This document shows positions 1 through 9,452 of a stretch of 64,000 nt of DNA, piece by piece. Source of the DNA: Berghia stephanieae (lineage: Eukaryota > Mollusca > Gastropoda > Nudibranchia > Aeolidiidae); NCBI GenBank assembly GCA_034508935.3, contig CM067452.1, forward strand, positions 12,362,414-12,426,413, given 5' to 3'. Both the position numbers and the translations under genes were made by a program. How positions within the stretch are numbered: position 1 is the first letter of the stretch; each line of letters begins with the position of its first letter. Under the pieces are notes generated by a model. The model did no database searches, was not told where the DNA came from, and saw only the letters and a list, made by a program, of their open reading frames with translations.

Positions 1-123
1 AGCTAGGTAATTTTTGAAAACTTTTGAAAATATTCCAATTCAGACAGGCTTTTCAGTAGTAATATTCATTGTGTTTGTATTTTGTTTTACCTATAGTCTT
101 TGTATGTGTAGCAACTTTGTGGA

Positions 124-628
124 CCATTGTGGGCAGGGGGGTACATACTGTGTCTTCTATCCCCTTATAACAGTTTCCCAACATGCTTTCTGTCTTTGTC
201 TTGGAATGAGATTACTTGGTTTTGTCCTGGCTGTGGCCGGATACCCTGACTGGGAGGGAAACAGTCAAATGTATTGTTAGTTTTGGGAGATGATATTTTT
301 TTTCCTTGTAAATCATCTCTCTGTTATGCACTGTATTATGTATTATCTATATTTTATTTGTAAACATTTGAGTGTATTCCTCTTAGTGGGGACTGTGCCT
401 GTGTCTGGATGAGACTTTTAGGTGATCTCAGACTAAGTACATTGGTGGTATGCTCTTGGAATCTACATCTGATCCCTATTTGTTCCCAGTTCCCCTTTGT
501 CTTGCTTTCTCTTGGCTGCTTTAATTGTAATTCTAGAACTTTCTATCCCATTTTCTTCCTTTTTACTGGCGCTGATATAACCTACATGTGTTGCAAGCGC
601 CGTAAAACCCTTAAAAACAAAAAACAAA
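124..628 (+). mobile_element. RP-A retroposon copy, slightly 5'-truncated
   Basis: Copy of the ~530-bp RP-A family. It is flanked by a 12-bp direct repeat CAACTTTGTGGA at 112-123 and 629-640, which I read as a target-site duplication. The 3' end carries the family hairpin (GGCGCT ... AGCGCC, here at about 569-602), then an A/C-rich tail. No tRNA-type A or B box is visible, so it is not a classical SINE. Short reading frames inside it are chance. Confidence 0.75.
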
Positions 629-672
629 CAACTTTGTGGATTTTGTCCATTGTATATATTAATATCACCAAA

Positions 673-1145
673 GCTGATGGTGACAAAAAGTAAAAAAGGA
701 GGATAGTTTTGAATGATTGCCATTTTTTTAAAATGAACACTTTTAGAGAAAAAATTGAGATGATAAACTATCACGTATACCCAAGCTAATTCTGGAGAGT
801 GGGAAACTGCACCAATTTGTTCCATCACTCATCAAGTCTCTCTCTGCCAGTGTATAGATAGTTTGAAAATGACGTCACTCAGGTCTTTGTTATTGTTTTT
901 TGCCATCCGCGTTTATGAGTAATGCTTACTGAACTGTATTACCCCGACTATATACGTTCATGTACACACACAGTTTTGTCTGTTGGTCTGTTATACTTCC
1001 GGATGGCAATGCTATGAGCTTCGTAGCCAAGCGCATACTATCTATTTGGGATTGGTGGAAATGTATTTTTTTTAAAAGGATGGAGGGAATTCCTGCTCTG
1101 ACTCCAAAATCTCGGATTTCCGCGGATTCGAAGTAAACCATCAGC
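673..1145 (-). mobile_element. MITE-T copy, split by a MITE-B insertion
   Basis: Inverted termini GCTGATGGT (673-681) and ACCATCAGC (1137-1145). The sequence matches 11823-12141 in reverse orientation, except for the extra block at about 853-1044, which is a MITE-B copy. The order of insertion is therefore clear: MITE-T first, MITE-B second. Confidence 0.6.
853..1044 (+). mobile_element. MITE-B copy inside MITE-T
   Basis: About 190 bp, with ends TAGATAG and CTATCTA at a TA dinucleotide, as expected for a Tc1/mariner-type non-autonomous element. It contains the CRE octamer TGACGTCA near its left end and the family core (GCCATCCGCG ... CTTCCGGATGGCAATG). At least 20 further full or partial copies lie in the window. 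Confidence 0.7.
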
Positions 1146-1182
1146 CCTGTATCGCATAACATTACAATATTTGAGATTTTAA

Positions 1183-1425
1183 AAATAAAAAAAATTATGC
1201 CCTTCCGCCATGACACCATAAGATATCGGCACCTAGTCATTCCATAAAGGAATATAGATATTTCATCAAACAAGATGTCTGATGTCAACATGTTGTCCAA
1301 GTGAGCAAATTGGGGTTAATAATCTTGCTCAAGGAAAAAGAACAAAGTGCCTGAAGCGGGCTCGAACCCGGGACCTTCTGGGTCACAGCCCAATGCCTTA
1401 ACCACTCTGGCACTTCGCCCCAGAT
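1183..1425 (-). mobile_element. SINE-2 (tRNA-derived), reverse orientation
   Basis: Read on the minus strand, it starts with a tRNA-like head. An A-box-like segment contains GTGGTTAAGGCATTGG and a B box contains GGTTCGAGCCC. The body then includes CCTTGAGCAAGATTATTAA, and the end is A/T-rich. A second copy is at 4560-4812. The head resembles long-variable-arm tRNAs (Leu/Ser type), but it is part of a repeat, so it is not called a tRNA gene. Confidence 0.65.
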
Positions 1426-1659
1426 TAGGCATATGGATATATAAAATTGTTCTCTGTTTGGACTAAGTATCCGTGTTTTACTCTACTTTCAAGTGCTTTC
1501 ATTCTACTCATGTTGACAAAGCCCTGTAGCGGGTGGTTGGATGGGAGCATCACCCTTGAATCATATACCTATGATGTTCGCATGGGTGTACGATCTGATA
1601 GTGATGTCGTTTCTTCTTCTCTTTACTAGCCTATCCTGCTTCTTTGGTTTGTGATTGTA

Positions 1660-1880
1660 TTTTTGACAGGGGATATTTTTTTCTCTGTAAATCTTCTGCC
1701 TGTTTGTTCTTGGTTACTAATAATTTAGCTTATGATATCTTTAGGTTATGATTTTGATTTACATTTGTACTATTTTTGTTCGATTGCTTGTTTTTTTTGT
1801 TTCAGCGGTCTCTCATATAACCTCAATTGTGTTGGAAGAGACCTAAAGCAACAAACAAACAACAAACAAACAAAGCCCTG
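1660..1880 (+). mobile_element. RP-A-related retroposon 3' end with a variant hairpin
   Basis: Similar in layout to RP-A: a GATATTTTTTT...TGTAAATC block, a T-rich stretch, a hairpin, then a CAAA-rich tail. The hairpin (1807-1843) has stem GGTCTCT / AGAGACC in place of RP-A's GGCGCT / AGCGCC, while the loop (ATATAACCT...GTGTTG) is nearly the same. The 5' limit is uncertain. Confidence 0.5.
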
Positions 1881-1967
1881 TAGAAACCTTTTAAAAATAT
1901 GGCATTTTGTATTTAAAACACCCCTTTTCTTTTCTCACAAAGCATGTCTTCTATGAATCTATTTCAG

Positions 1968-2046
1968 ACGTCCACCCCAGTCGGAAGACCAATCTTGACC
2001 AATAGTTGTACTCCCAGCACAATCAATTCAACTGTAGCCCTATGTG
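1968..2046 (+). CDS. SLC20A: SLC20 phosphate transporter, candidate internal exon (cytoplasmic loop)
   Basis: Candidate exon between acceptor CTATTTCAG and donor GTAAGG. In phase 0 it encodes 26 residues rich in Thr, Ser and Pro (starting TSTPVGRP) and ends with one extra base. That leaves the phase that the exon at 3894 needs, so the two exons join as an Ala codon. The sequence itself is not conserved enough to prove membership. It fits the long variable intracellular loop between the two halves of PiT transporters. Part of the exon and its donor are duplicated at 2113-2157. Upstream exons must lie before the window. Confidence 0.45.
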
Positions 2047-2200
2047 GTAAGGACAACTATATAAATTATATTAATTGAGCTTTTATATAGAGCAATATCC
2101 ACTAAACACTAAAATAGTTGTACTCCCAGCACAATCAATTCAACTGTAGCCCTATGTGGTAAGGACAACTATATATAAATTATATTAAATTGAGCTTTTT
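2001..2200 (+). repeat. 112-bp tandem duplication covering an exon end and donor site
   Basis: The segment from 2001 (AATAGTTGTACTCCCAGCAC...) recurs from 2113, including the last ~44 exon bases and the GTAAGG donor. Between the copies is the reverse complement of a SINE-1 tail (AATATCCACTAAACAC). Confidence 0.75.
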
Positions 2201-2212
2201 TTTTTTTTGTTG

Positions 2213-2342
2213 TTGTTTTTTATAACGATAACTACTATGTTACTAGTGAGCATCTTGTGTGAGTGTGTCTATGTCAATATTGTATTGTTATAAATGTGTA
2301 ATCAAATGACAAATTGCCACTTTTTGGGGGAGAATAAAGATA

Positions 2343-2413
<71 letters not shown>
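2213..2413 (+). mobile_element. LINE/SINE 3' tail with (TTA)n
   Basis: Ends with AATAAAGATATATTATTATT, followed by about 22 TTA units (2345-2413). A reverse-oriented relative is at 3039-3172. This is the form of 3' ends of CR1/L2-like LINEs and the SINEs they mobilise; no coding part is present. The reading frame giving a long leucine run is just the (TTA)n tract. Confidence 0.5.
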
Positions 2414-2415
<2 letters not shown>

Positions 2416-2684
2416 ATCCACTAAACATGCTCAAAAGCGCTTTACAAGGGGTCCCTGGCCAACAGCAACATTTAACATGTAGGACGGTCATGACGCCTGT
2501 TAGGCAATATTACAATTTCTTTCGGACAGAGACAACACTGTTAACGACCAGGTACTCATTTTACACCCTGAGTATGGTGAGTAAAGAGACTTCTCCAAGG
2601 ACTCAACTATGCGCTGAGCCAGGCTGAAATCCAGGACCTTCCGATCCGAAAGCGAGTGTCATACCACTAGACCACATAGCGCAC
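2413..2684 (-). mobile_element. SINE-1 (tRNA-derived) copy, reverse orientation
   Basis: On the minus strand: a tRNA-like head (CTATGTGGTCTAGTGGTATG for the A-box region, GATCGGAAGGTCCTGG into a worn B box), a middle with AGTACCTGGTCGTTAACAG, and a 3' end CTTTGAGCA...TAGTGGATATT. The same family recurs at 5700, 6983, 11336, 38385, 41838, 43186, 45228, 55768, 57588 and 58010. Confidence 0.75.
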
Positions 2685-2785
2685 AATATAATATTTGTGT
2701 GGGTTTTTTTTTTTTCAGTTTTAGGAGTTATCTATTATATGTATTTTTTAAAGGTGTTTGATGAAGCAGAAGTGAAAGTATGATT

Positions 2786-2975
2786 TATAGATAGTATGCG
2801 CTTGGCTAAGAAGCTCATAACATTGCCATCCGGAAGTATAACGGAACAAAACTGTGTGTAACCACGAACGTTTATAGTCTGGTTATTACTGATTAGTGAG
2901 AAGTACTCATAAACGCGGATGGCAAAAAAAAACAATAACAAAGACCTATGTGGCTTCTACTTCGAACTATCTATA
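2786..2975 (-). mobile_element. MITE-B copy
   Basis: Termini TATAGATAG and CTATCTATA and the family core on the minus strand. The CRE octamer present in most copies is lost here. Confidence 0.7.
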
Positions 2976-3038
2976 CCTAACCCCTGCAGCTAAACTGTAT
3001 GGGTCCTTAACAGAGCTGAGGAAGGCAACGGCATCAAA

Positions 3039-3172
3039 GAATAATAATAATAATATATCTTTATTGTCCTCAAAATAGTGGCCATTTGTCATTTGGTTAC
3101 ACATTTATAACAATACATTATTGACATATACACACTCACACAGATGAACACTAGTAACATAGTAGTCATCGA
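3039..3172 (-). mobile_element. LINE/SINE 3' tail, reverse copy
   Basis: Reverse complement of the 2225-2360 segment: (TAA)n, ATATCTTTATTGTCC, then the same ~100-bp body. Together the two copies form a large inverted pair around 2413-3039. Confidence 0.5.
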
Positions 3173-3366
3173 AGAAACAACAACAAAAAACAAACAAACT
3201 GGCATCAACAGCAACAACATCACCATCATCATCATTATTATCATCATCATCACAACAACCTTCCTAGACATTCAAACATAATGACAAAATGAGGGGGGAA
3301 GGAAGAAGATGAAGAGCACTACTTCTCTGATCAAATGTGACCAATTGTTTTATTGTAGAAGAAATG

Positions 3367-3560
3367 AAATTGACATTACTCAGATTTTTGTTATTGTTTT
3401 TACGGCAGCTGTCTTCATGATTAGTTCTCACTAAATTATATCAATCAGGCTATAAACATTTAAGGTTACACATAGTTTTGTTGTTTGTGTGCATTATATC
3501 CGGCTGGTGGATGTTGTGAATTTTATGTAAAAGACAGCATCAGTATTATGTCAGGGGAAA
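3367..3560 (+). mobile_element. Diverged MITE-B relative
   Basis: Order of blocks as in MITE-B (TTGTTATTGTTTTT, TTCTCACTAAATTATATCA, CTATAAACATTTAAGGTTACAC, TATATCCGGCTGG). Identity is low and the terminal repeats are not clear. Similar diverged copies lie at 52650-52825 and 53085-53272. Confidence 0.45.
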
Positions 3561-3659
3561 AAATATAAATTGCTTAAATCTCATTATGCTGATTTCATAA
3601 TAACAGGTTGACATGACAAATCACAAATTTTAATACTTGGACTATATAAGTGGTTGAAT

Positions 3660-3749
3660 CTTCTTCTTCTTCTTCTTCTTCTTCTTCTTCTTCTTCTTCT
3701 TCTTCTTCTTCTTCTTCTTCTTCTTCTTCTTCTTCTTCTTCTTCTTCTT
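3660..3749 (+). repeat. (CTT)n microsatellite, about 30 units
   Basis: Uninterrupted CTT/TCT run of about 90 bp in a SLC20 intron, followed by T-rich low-complexity DNA to about 3890. The strand is purely pyrimidine, so triplex formation is possible. Confidence 0.95.
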
Positions 3750-3893
3750 GTAATTATTATTATTTTATATTTGTATTTTATTTTTAAAAATTATTTTTAA
3801 CACTTTTTATTTATTTATTTATTATTTTAAAATATTTATTCATTATTATTTTTTGTCTTTCATCATAATTATTAAAAAAAAATTCATCTCCAG

Positions 3894-3955
3894 CTTCTAC
3901 CCCTGAAAAGGATGATAAAGATAATATAGTATTGAACGAAGATCACCTGCCACCC
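3894..3955 (+). CDS. SLC20A: SLC20 phosphate transporter, candidate short exon
   Basis: A 62-bp candidate exon between CATCTCCAG and GTATGT. It starts with two bases completing an Ala codon and encodes an acidic stretch (STPEKDDKDNIVLNEDHLPP). It ends in phase 0, the phase required by the well-supported exon at 4990. Acidic, poorly conserved sequence is usual in the central cytoplasmic loop of PiT proteins just before the second conserved half. Splice sites and phase support it; homology does not. Confidence 0.55.
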
Positions 3956-4139
3956 GTATGTATTTTTTGCATTCTTCAAATTTTTGAAAGATCTTTTATT
4001 CCTAGTATTTAAAATTTTAATTGTTACAACTTCCGAAATACTTATCTCAGATTCAAAGTTTTCCATCTTACTTCCTTTTGTCTTTTTTTTTTTTTTTTCT
4101 TTTTGGTTTTACTTTTGTGTTTGAATTTATAAAAAAATA

Positions 4140-4312
4140 GTCCCTTATAGTCCTTTAGCCCCTAGAGCTGGAGTTCGAACAGACAGCTACCTGTTCACTG
4201 TTAGGTGGACAGGGGGGGTCAGAAAAAAAATCTCGACTACACCCGGGATAGATCATGGTCCCTTTGTGTGCGTGTGAAGCGAGTGCTCTACCAACTGAGC
4301 TATCCGGACCCT
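4140..4312 (-). mobile_element. SINE-D (tRNA-derived), truncated, reverse orientation
   Basis: On the minus strand the head reads GGTCCGGATAGCTCAGTTGG then TAGAGCACTCGCTTC, close to a standard tRNA A-box arm. The body shared with 59930-60196 and 10134-10350 follows. Confidence 0.65.
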
Positions 4313-4559
4313 TCTTCTTTTTTTTTCAAATTTGCCAGATATTCCGAATTATAAATTCACTGTTATGTTGTTTTGTTGTTGGGAATTTTAGTTGGTCTCA
4401 GACTGGATCCTTAGATAGGCTTGGATCTACCTTTGTTCTATTTAACAGCTGTGATAATCTTTTGGCTTTGATCTACAAAGTTCATATGATCATGAATTTA
4501 AAAAAAAAAAAAAAAATTCTTTACTATGTCTTCATTGCTAGTGATATGTTATAAAAGGA

Positions 4560-4812
4560 GAAAAAAAAAATTATGCCTTTTGCGCCACGATATTATAAAA
4601 TATCATCGCCTAGGCATTCCATGAAGGAATATAGATAACTCATCAAACAAGATGTCTGATGTCAATAGGAATCACCCATGCTGTCCAAGTGAGCAAATTG
4701 GGGGTTAATAATCTTGCTCAAGGAAAAAAAACAAAAGTGCCCGAAGCGAAGCTCGAACCCGGGTCATCTGGATCACAGTGCAATGCCTTAACCACTCGGC
4801 CAGTTCGCCCCC
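4560..4812 (-). mobile_element. SINE-2 copy, reverse orientation
   Basis: Second copy of the family at 1183-1425: tRNA-like head on the minus strand (GGTTAAGGCATTGCACTG, GGTTCGAGCTTCGC), the block CTTGAGCAAGATTATTAACC, and a T-rich end. Confidence 0.7.
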
Positions 4813-4989
4813 ACAAAATTCATATGATCGTGAATAAAAAAAAAAAATTTAATTTCTTTACTATACTATGTCTTCAGTGCTAGTGATATGTTATAAAAGG
4901 AGAAATTTAAAAAATAAAACCTTTAAGAAAGAAAGGAAGACCACATTGTGATTATGTTGTTTGATTGTATTGTATTTTTCCTCCACCAG

Positions 4990-5111
4990 GATACCCGTGA
5001 ACGTTCTAGAGCTGCCATAGCCGACAAGCCTGTAATTATATACCTCTTCACTTTCCTACAAATTCTTACTGCCATATTTGGGGCATTTGCTCATGGCGGT
5101 AATGATGTCAG
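4990..5111 (+). CDS. SLC20A: SLC20 sodium-phosphate cotransporter (PiT), conserved exon
   Basis: PiT proteins import inorganic phosphate with sodium across the plasma membrane. This 122-bp exon (acceptor CTCCACCAG, donor GTGAG) encodes a hydrophilic start, then a membrane helix ([20 protein letters not shown]) and the start of the second PiT signature, HGGNDVS, whose last codon is split by the intron. The signature continues at once in the next exon as [10 protein letters not shown]. In the family this Asn-Asp motif sits in the second inverted-repeat half and contributes to phosphate and sodium binding. Phase to both neighbours fits. This is the strongest evidence for the gene, with the exons at 6102 and 10772. 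Confidence 0.95.
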
Positions 5112-5699
5112 GTGAGAATTTAATATTTTTTTGTCATCAGCATCATCATTGTTATGACATTAACTGTGTTATCATGGTAATTCTTATTTCCATAACTGTA
5201 GAGAGCGATGGCAGCTGCCTGAAGCCTGGTTTATTGTTTTGCTGGCAAAGGGTTTTTATCTGAAACGTCCATTGTCTGAATTGCTCCCACCCGAAGTCTT
5301 TCCATTTTTTAAATTCTCTTTCCATTAGTATTTTTACACCATCACCAAAACGCCATGACTATCATGGTCATGATTATTCACTTAAGGGGCAGAAAAGCAA
5401 AACATAAGTAAAATGGGTTTTCCTGTTGTCTCTTTACCTTTGTTAAATCAAGAAAATATTGTTCATTACCTTGATAGTTGAAGCCAATGAAAAGTTGTTG
5501 ATGATTACAAATTTCTTTATTTTTTTATTTTTTTTTTTTAAAGTTTTGGCCTTCATTGAATTTATCATATCTAGTTTTTGTACTCAAACATATATACATG
5601 TTTGTTTTTTTTTTTATTCAACAACATAATATGAGGTGAATGAAAATGTTGTTGCTTGAAGCTTGAAGGAATTAACAATAAATAATGAAATGGAAGCTT

Positions 5700-5945
5700 T
5701 CAGATGGGAAGGTCCTGGGTTCGAGCCTCCCTTGGCATATAGTTGAGTCCTTGGAAAAGACTCTTTAATCATCTCTCTCTGTACTAAGTTGTATTATTAG
5801 TACCTGGCCATTAATAGCGTTGTCTCTGACAGAAATAAATGGTAATATCACCTTTATGTTAAGTGTTGCTGTTGGTCAGGGACTCCTTGTAAAGCACTTT
5901 GAGCACATTTAGTGGATATTGCGCTATATAAAAGCTCAATTTTTT
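5700..5945 (+). mobile_element. SINE-1 copy lacking its 5' head
   Basis: Begins within the tRNA-like part (GGAAGGTCCTGGGTTCGAG, B box) and runs to the 3' end GATATTGCGCTATATAAAAG followed by T/A tracts. It lies in a SLC20 intron. Confidence 0.75.
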
Positions 5946-6101
5946 TGTTTTAAAAAAAAGTTTTTTGTATTATTTTGTTTCTCCAAAACAAAACAAATTG
6001 ACAACCCATGTGTCCCCCCTCTTCCCCCCTCCTGCCCTTCTAGTTGTTGATTTTTCACTTCATTTTTAAAAATCTTCTTAAATTCTTTTCTCTCACTCCA
6101 G

Positions 6102-6287
6102 CAATGCCATCGGTCCAGTGGTGGCCTTATGGCAGATTGGCAACGAACAGTCTGTCCAGCAGAAGTCAGCCACGCCGATATGGATTCTCCTATACGGAGG
6201 TGTGGGCATCAGTATTGGTCTGTGCGTCTTGGGAAGGAGGGTGATCAAGACCATGGGGTCCGATCTCTCCAAGATTACTCCATCAAG
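6102..6287 (+). CDS. SLC20A: SLC20 sodium-phosphate cotransporter, exon with signature NAIGP
   Basis: A 186-bp exon (acceptor TTCTCTCACTCCAG, donor GTAAAC) that completes the Ser codon from 5111. It continues [13 protein letters not shown], a loop ([12 protein letters not shown]), a helix ([19 protein letters not shown]) and [17 protein letters not shown]. The RRVIxTxG and LxxITPS blocks are typical of the last third of PiT1/PiT2. The intron that follows is 4.48 kb because a LINE and SINEs lie in it. Confidence 0.95.
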
Positions 6288-6339
6288 GTAAACAGAAAGA
6301 AAAACTAATAAATAGAGGTGCCCAAATGAGTCGATAAAA

Positions 6340-6543
6340 TGGAGATAAAGATAAAGGGAGTAAATCTGACTCATGAATGAACAACACAAAACAAACGACG
6401 TTTGGCTGGCCTTTATCAAGTAAACACAGAATACATATATATATTTATATTAGAATTATTCGGTTTACTTGATAAAGGCCAAGGGCTGAAACGTCGTTTG
6501 TTTTGTGTTGTTCATTCATGAGTCAGATTTACTCTTTATCTCC
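6340..6543. repeat. Inverted repeat with hammerhead-like remnants
   Basis: Arms 6340-6425 and 6461-6543 are near reverse complements around a short AT spacer. On the plus strand the right arm contains TTGATAAAGGCC...GGCTGAAACGTCG, which has the order of a hammerhead core (CUGAUGA, stem II, GAAA) but a changed first box. I infer it is a decayed copy of a Penelope-like or retrozyme-type end; no reverse transcriptase is nearby. Confidence 0.5.
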
Positions 6544-6631
6544 ATAAACAGAAAGAGCAGTGCTTGCTTTGACTTCTGTTCTTTTTTCTTTTTAAAAATA
6601 TTTTCCCCTCTTTAAAAAGTACTCATTACTA

Positions 6632-6923
6632 ACCTTATCAGTTGCTTACCACCCATAGGAAAATCGTCACATTCTTTACGTTGCAGCCAACATTTTTCTC
6701 ATTCTGATTTCTTTTGTACATCATAATATTTGAACAGAAATGTTTGCTATAGTTAAAGTATATTAACACTGTGTTGAGGAGCTCGTTTAGCAGAAAAAAA
6801 AATATATATGTATAGCAAGAAGTAACAGGTTTTGTGTTTGAGTGAAATAAATCTAATTTTTGCATAGGTTGGGTGTAACGTTTTGGGGACAATCCGGAAA
6901 ATGGCTGTTAAGGAGAGAGTTAA
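6632..6923 (-). mobile_element. MITE-K copy (TTAA type), diverged
   Basis: Right end (minus-strand start) TTAACTCTCTCCTTAACAGC matches the MITE-K end at 34240. Internal blocks AACATTTCTGTTC and AATGTGACGATTTTCC are shared with 34240-34500 and 43705-43966. The left end is worn. Confidence 0.5.
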
Positions 6924-6982
6924 TTAAATGTCACTTGTACAGATGTGATCAATAAGGGATGATTTTCACTACTCAAGCGAGA

Positions 6983-7160
6983 GATATGTGGTTTTGTGGT
7001 ATGACACTCGCTTTCGGATCAGAAGGTCCTGAGTTCGAACCTCGCTTGGTGCATAGTTGAGTCCTTAGAAAAGAGTCTTTACCCGCATTCTCTCACCATA
7101 CTCGGGTAGTGTAAAATGAGTACCTGGTCGTTAACAGCGTTGTCTCTTGTCGGGATTTCT
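6983..7160 (+). mobile_element. SINE-1 copy, 3'-truncated
   Basis: tRNA-like head (TATGTGGTTTTGTGGTATG, then GAGTTCGAACC as B box) through GTTAACAGCGTTGTCTC; the usual 3' half is absent. Confidence 0.7.
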
Positions 7161-7317
7161 CAGCAAATGTTTAGAAGGGATCATTTAAAGACAATGGTTT
7201 TGATAATTTAATCCAATTGAAATTGATTTTATCCAGATTCTTCAAAATCGTAATATCTTGGAACAGACTTAATGCCGAGTCTTCTTCTTCTTCTTCTTCT
7301 TCTTCGTTCCCGTCACG

Positions 7318-9438
7318 TCACATGGTCAGTCCGGTCTGGTGAATGAAGCCCACAGTGGTCCTGAGGTCGTCCTCACTTCCGTACAGCTTCTTTGAGTATG
7401 GGGTTGGGTCAGGCCAGAAGTTCCTTCTCAACTTGTTGTACTTTGGACATTCCATTAGGACATGATGTCCATTTTCATTTTCAAGTCCGCAGTCACATTG
7501 TCCAGAGGCACCTGCTCTGGACATCCTCCACATATGTTCCTTTAACTGGTTGTGTCCAGTTCTCAGTCTGAAGATGATGACCTGTTCCTTTCTGTCGAGC
7601 ACCTTGATTGGGTCATTCATGTTGTATTCTGGGTGCTTCTCTCTCCATCTCTGAGACTGGATAAATTTGGCCATTTTGTTAATTTCTCCTGTTGAGTACA
7701 TTGGGGAGGGTTGCTGCATGCGACTGCCTGCCTTTGCCAGTTGGTCAGCGATCTGATTTCCAAGTATCCCACAGTGTCCTGGAATCCACTGCAGTACCAT
7801 GTTGGTAAACTTGCTTAGCTTCATGAGGTCTTCCACCAAGGCGTCTATATCATCCGCAAAGGACATCATTATATCCTCCAGAATTTTCTTAGCATCTGTT
7901 AAAATCACTATGTGTCTTGGTTTTTCATTTTCTGAGAGGATTTGCTTAACAGCTTCATGGATTGCATCTGCCTCTGACTTGTAGATTGAAGTGCGAGTAC
8001 CAGTCGGTTTGCTGATCTCCTTTTGTTGACCATTTGTGTACTCGATGTGCACTCCCAGGCCCCCGCATGTGTGTTCTTTATTGCATGAACCATCTGTATA
8101 GATTCTTGTCCATTTTTTTTCAGGGTAGTTTTGATCTATGCACTTCTGTACAGACTTCTTGATTTCTTCGCCGTGTTTTTGTTTTGTTGAAATGTCACCA
8201 ACGGAAGTCTTGATTTTCAAGTGATTTTGCCTTTTCCAAATTGGTACTCTGATATTTGCTTTGCATTTTTGGGTCATTATTCCGTCAAGTTCGTGATCTT
8301 TTTCAATTTGCTGGGCTCTTTCAATAAAGTGGGATCTTTTCAGCCGCCTAGTTTTCTTTTGTTGTGCTCTAGCGTGAAGAGGCTGATCTGTCATTGTTTT
8401 GACGTCTGTGTATTGTTTCAAAATTTTTGATTCCCTTCTTTCTGATAGAGATGTAAGTCCTGTTATGGTTTCCATTGCATGAATCGGTGTCGATTTCATT
8501 CCTCCACTTATTATCCTCATGTTGCTGTTTTGCACTTTGTCCAGTTTTTCCATTTGAGTTTTGGAGCAGTTTCCCCATGCAGATATCCCGTATTCTAGCG
8601 CTGGTCTCACATATCCTGTGTAAGTTTGTTTCAGTATATCGGAGCTAGCTCCCCAAGTTGTTCCAGCTAGTTTTTTCAAGAGTTGTGTTCGCTTTACCCC
8701 AACTTTCTGACTGTTGCTGATTTGATTTTTCCATGTTAGTCTTGGGTCAAAATGGACTCCTAGGTATTTTGGTGCGTCGTCTTTTTCTAATTCATGGTCT
8801 TCAATACGTAGCTTTGCTTTTTCGTCTTTTGGGGAGAGGCTAAATATTGTGAACTTTGTCTTCACTGCATTTATTTTCATCGCCCAGTTGTCAGTCCATT
8901 CTTTGATATTATCCAGTGTGATTTGCATCCTGTGTTGTGCCTTGATTAAATTTTGGTCAGAGCTAATCAGAGCTAGGTCATCTGCGTACATCGACATTTT
9001 CACTCCTCGACATAGTGTTTCTCTTATATCATTTACATAGAGAAGAAATAGTGTAGGTGATAGTACTCCACCTTGTGGGACTCCATGTTTTAGTTTTGCT
9101 TCTCTACTTTTGTGACCTTGTGTTGTTACTCTTGCCTTTCTTGTTTTTAGGTAGTTTTGTATCCAGTTGAGCATGTTATGGGATACTTTTGATTTTTGTA
9201 GTTTATATACCAGACCTTTTTTCCACACTTTGTCGAATGCTTTTTCAAAGTCCACCCATACCACAATTTGTTTCTTTCCATCCTGAAACAAGTCTTCTAT
9301 TTCTTGGGATATGTAGGTTACTTGATTTTCAGTACTCCTGTATCTTCTGAAACCAGCTTGTTCATTTATAAGCACATTATAGTTTTCAAGATACCACATC
9401 AGTCTGGAGTTGATAATTCTTTCTATCAGCTTGCACAT
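7318..9438 (-). pseudogene. LINE reverse transcriptase - RNase H (706-codon open frame)
   Basis: The long open frame begins inside the reverse transcriptase domain, so its first Met is not a true start. RT motif A is WVDFEKAFD (Asp at residue 63). QGGVLSPTLF follows at 122-131 and the catalytic box YADD at 151-154. An RNase H domain spans about residues 443-572 with all four acidic residues visible: D449 (YTDGS), E489 (KSEAD), D515 (LTDAK), D564 (NQIADQLAK). A C-terminal finger CDCG...HH...C occupies 648-664. Two more pieces of the same polypeptide lie upstream in other frames (9453-9977 and 9905-10105). They include KSPGPDEVTNEML, a hallmark just before the RT fingers, so at least two frame changes have accumulated. 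Confidence 0.85.
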
Positions 9439-9452
9439 GCAGCTTGTAAGAC

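Noticed and set aside
2294-2482. Small protein with a long leucine run
   Set aside because: The leucines are (TTA)n from a retroposon tail; no coding context.
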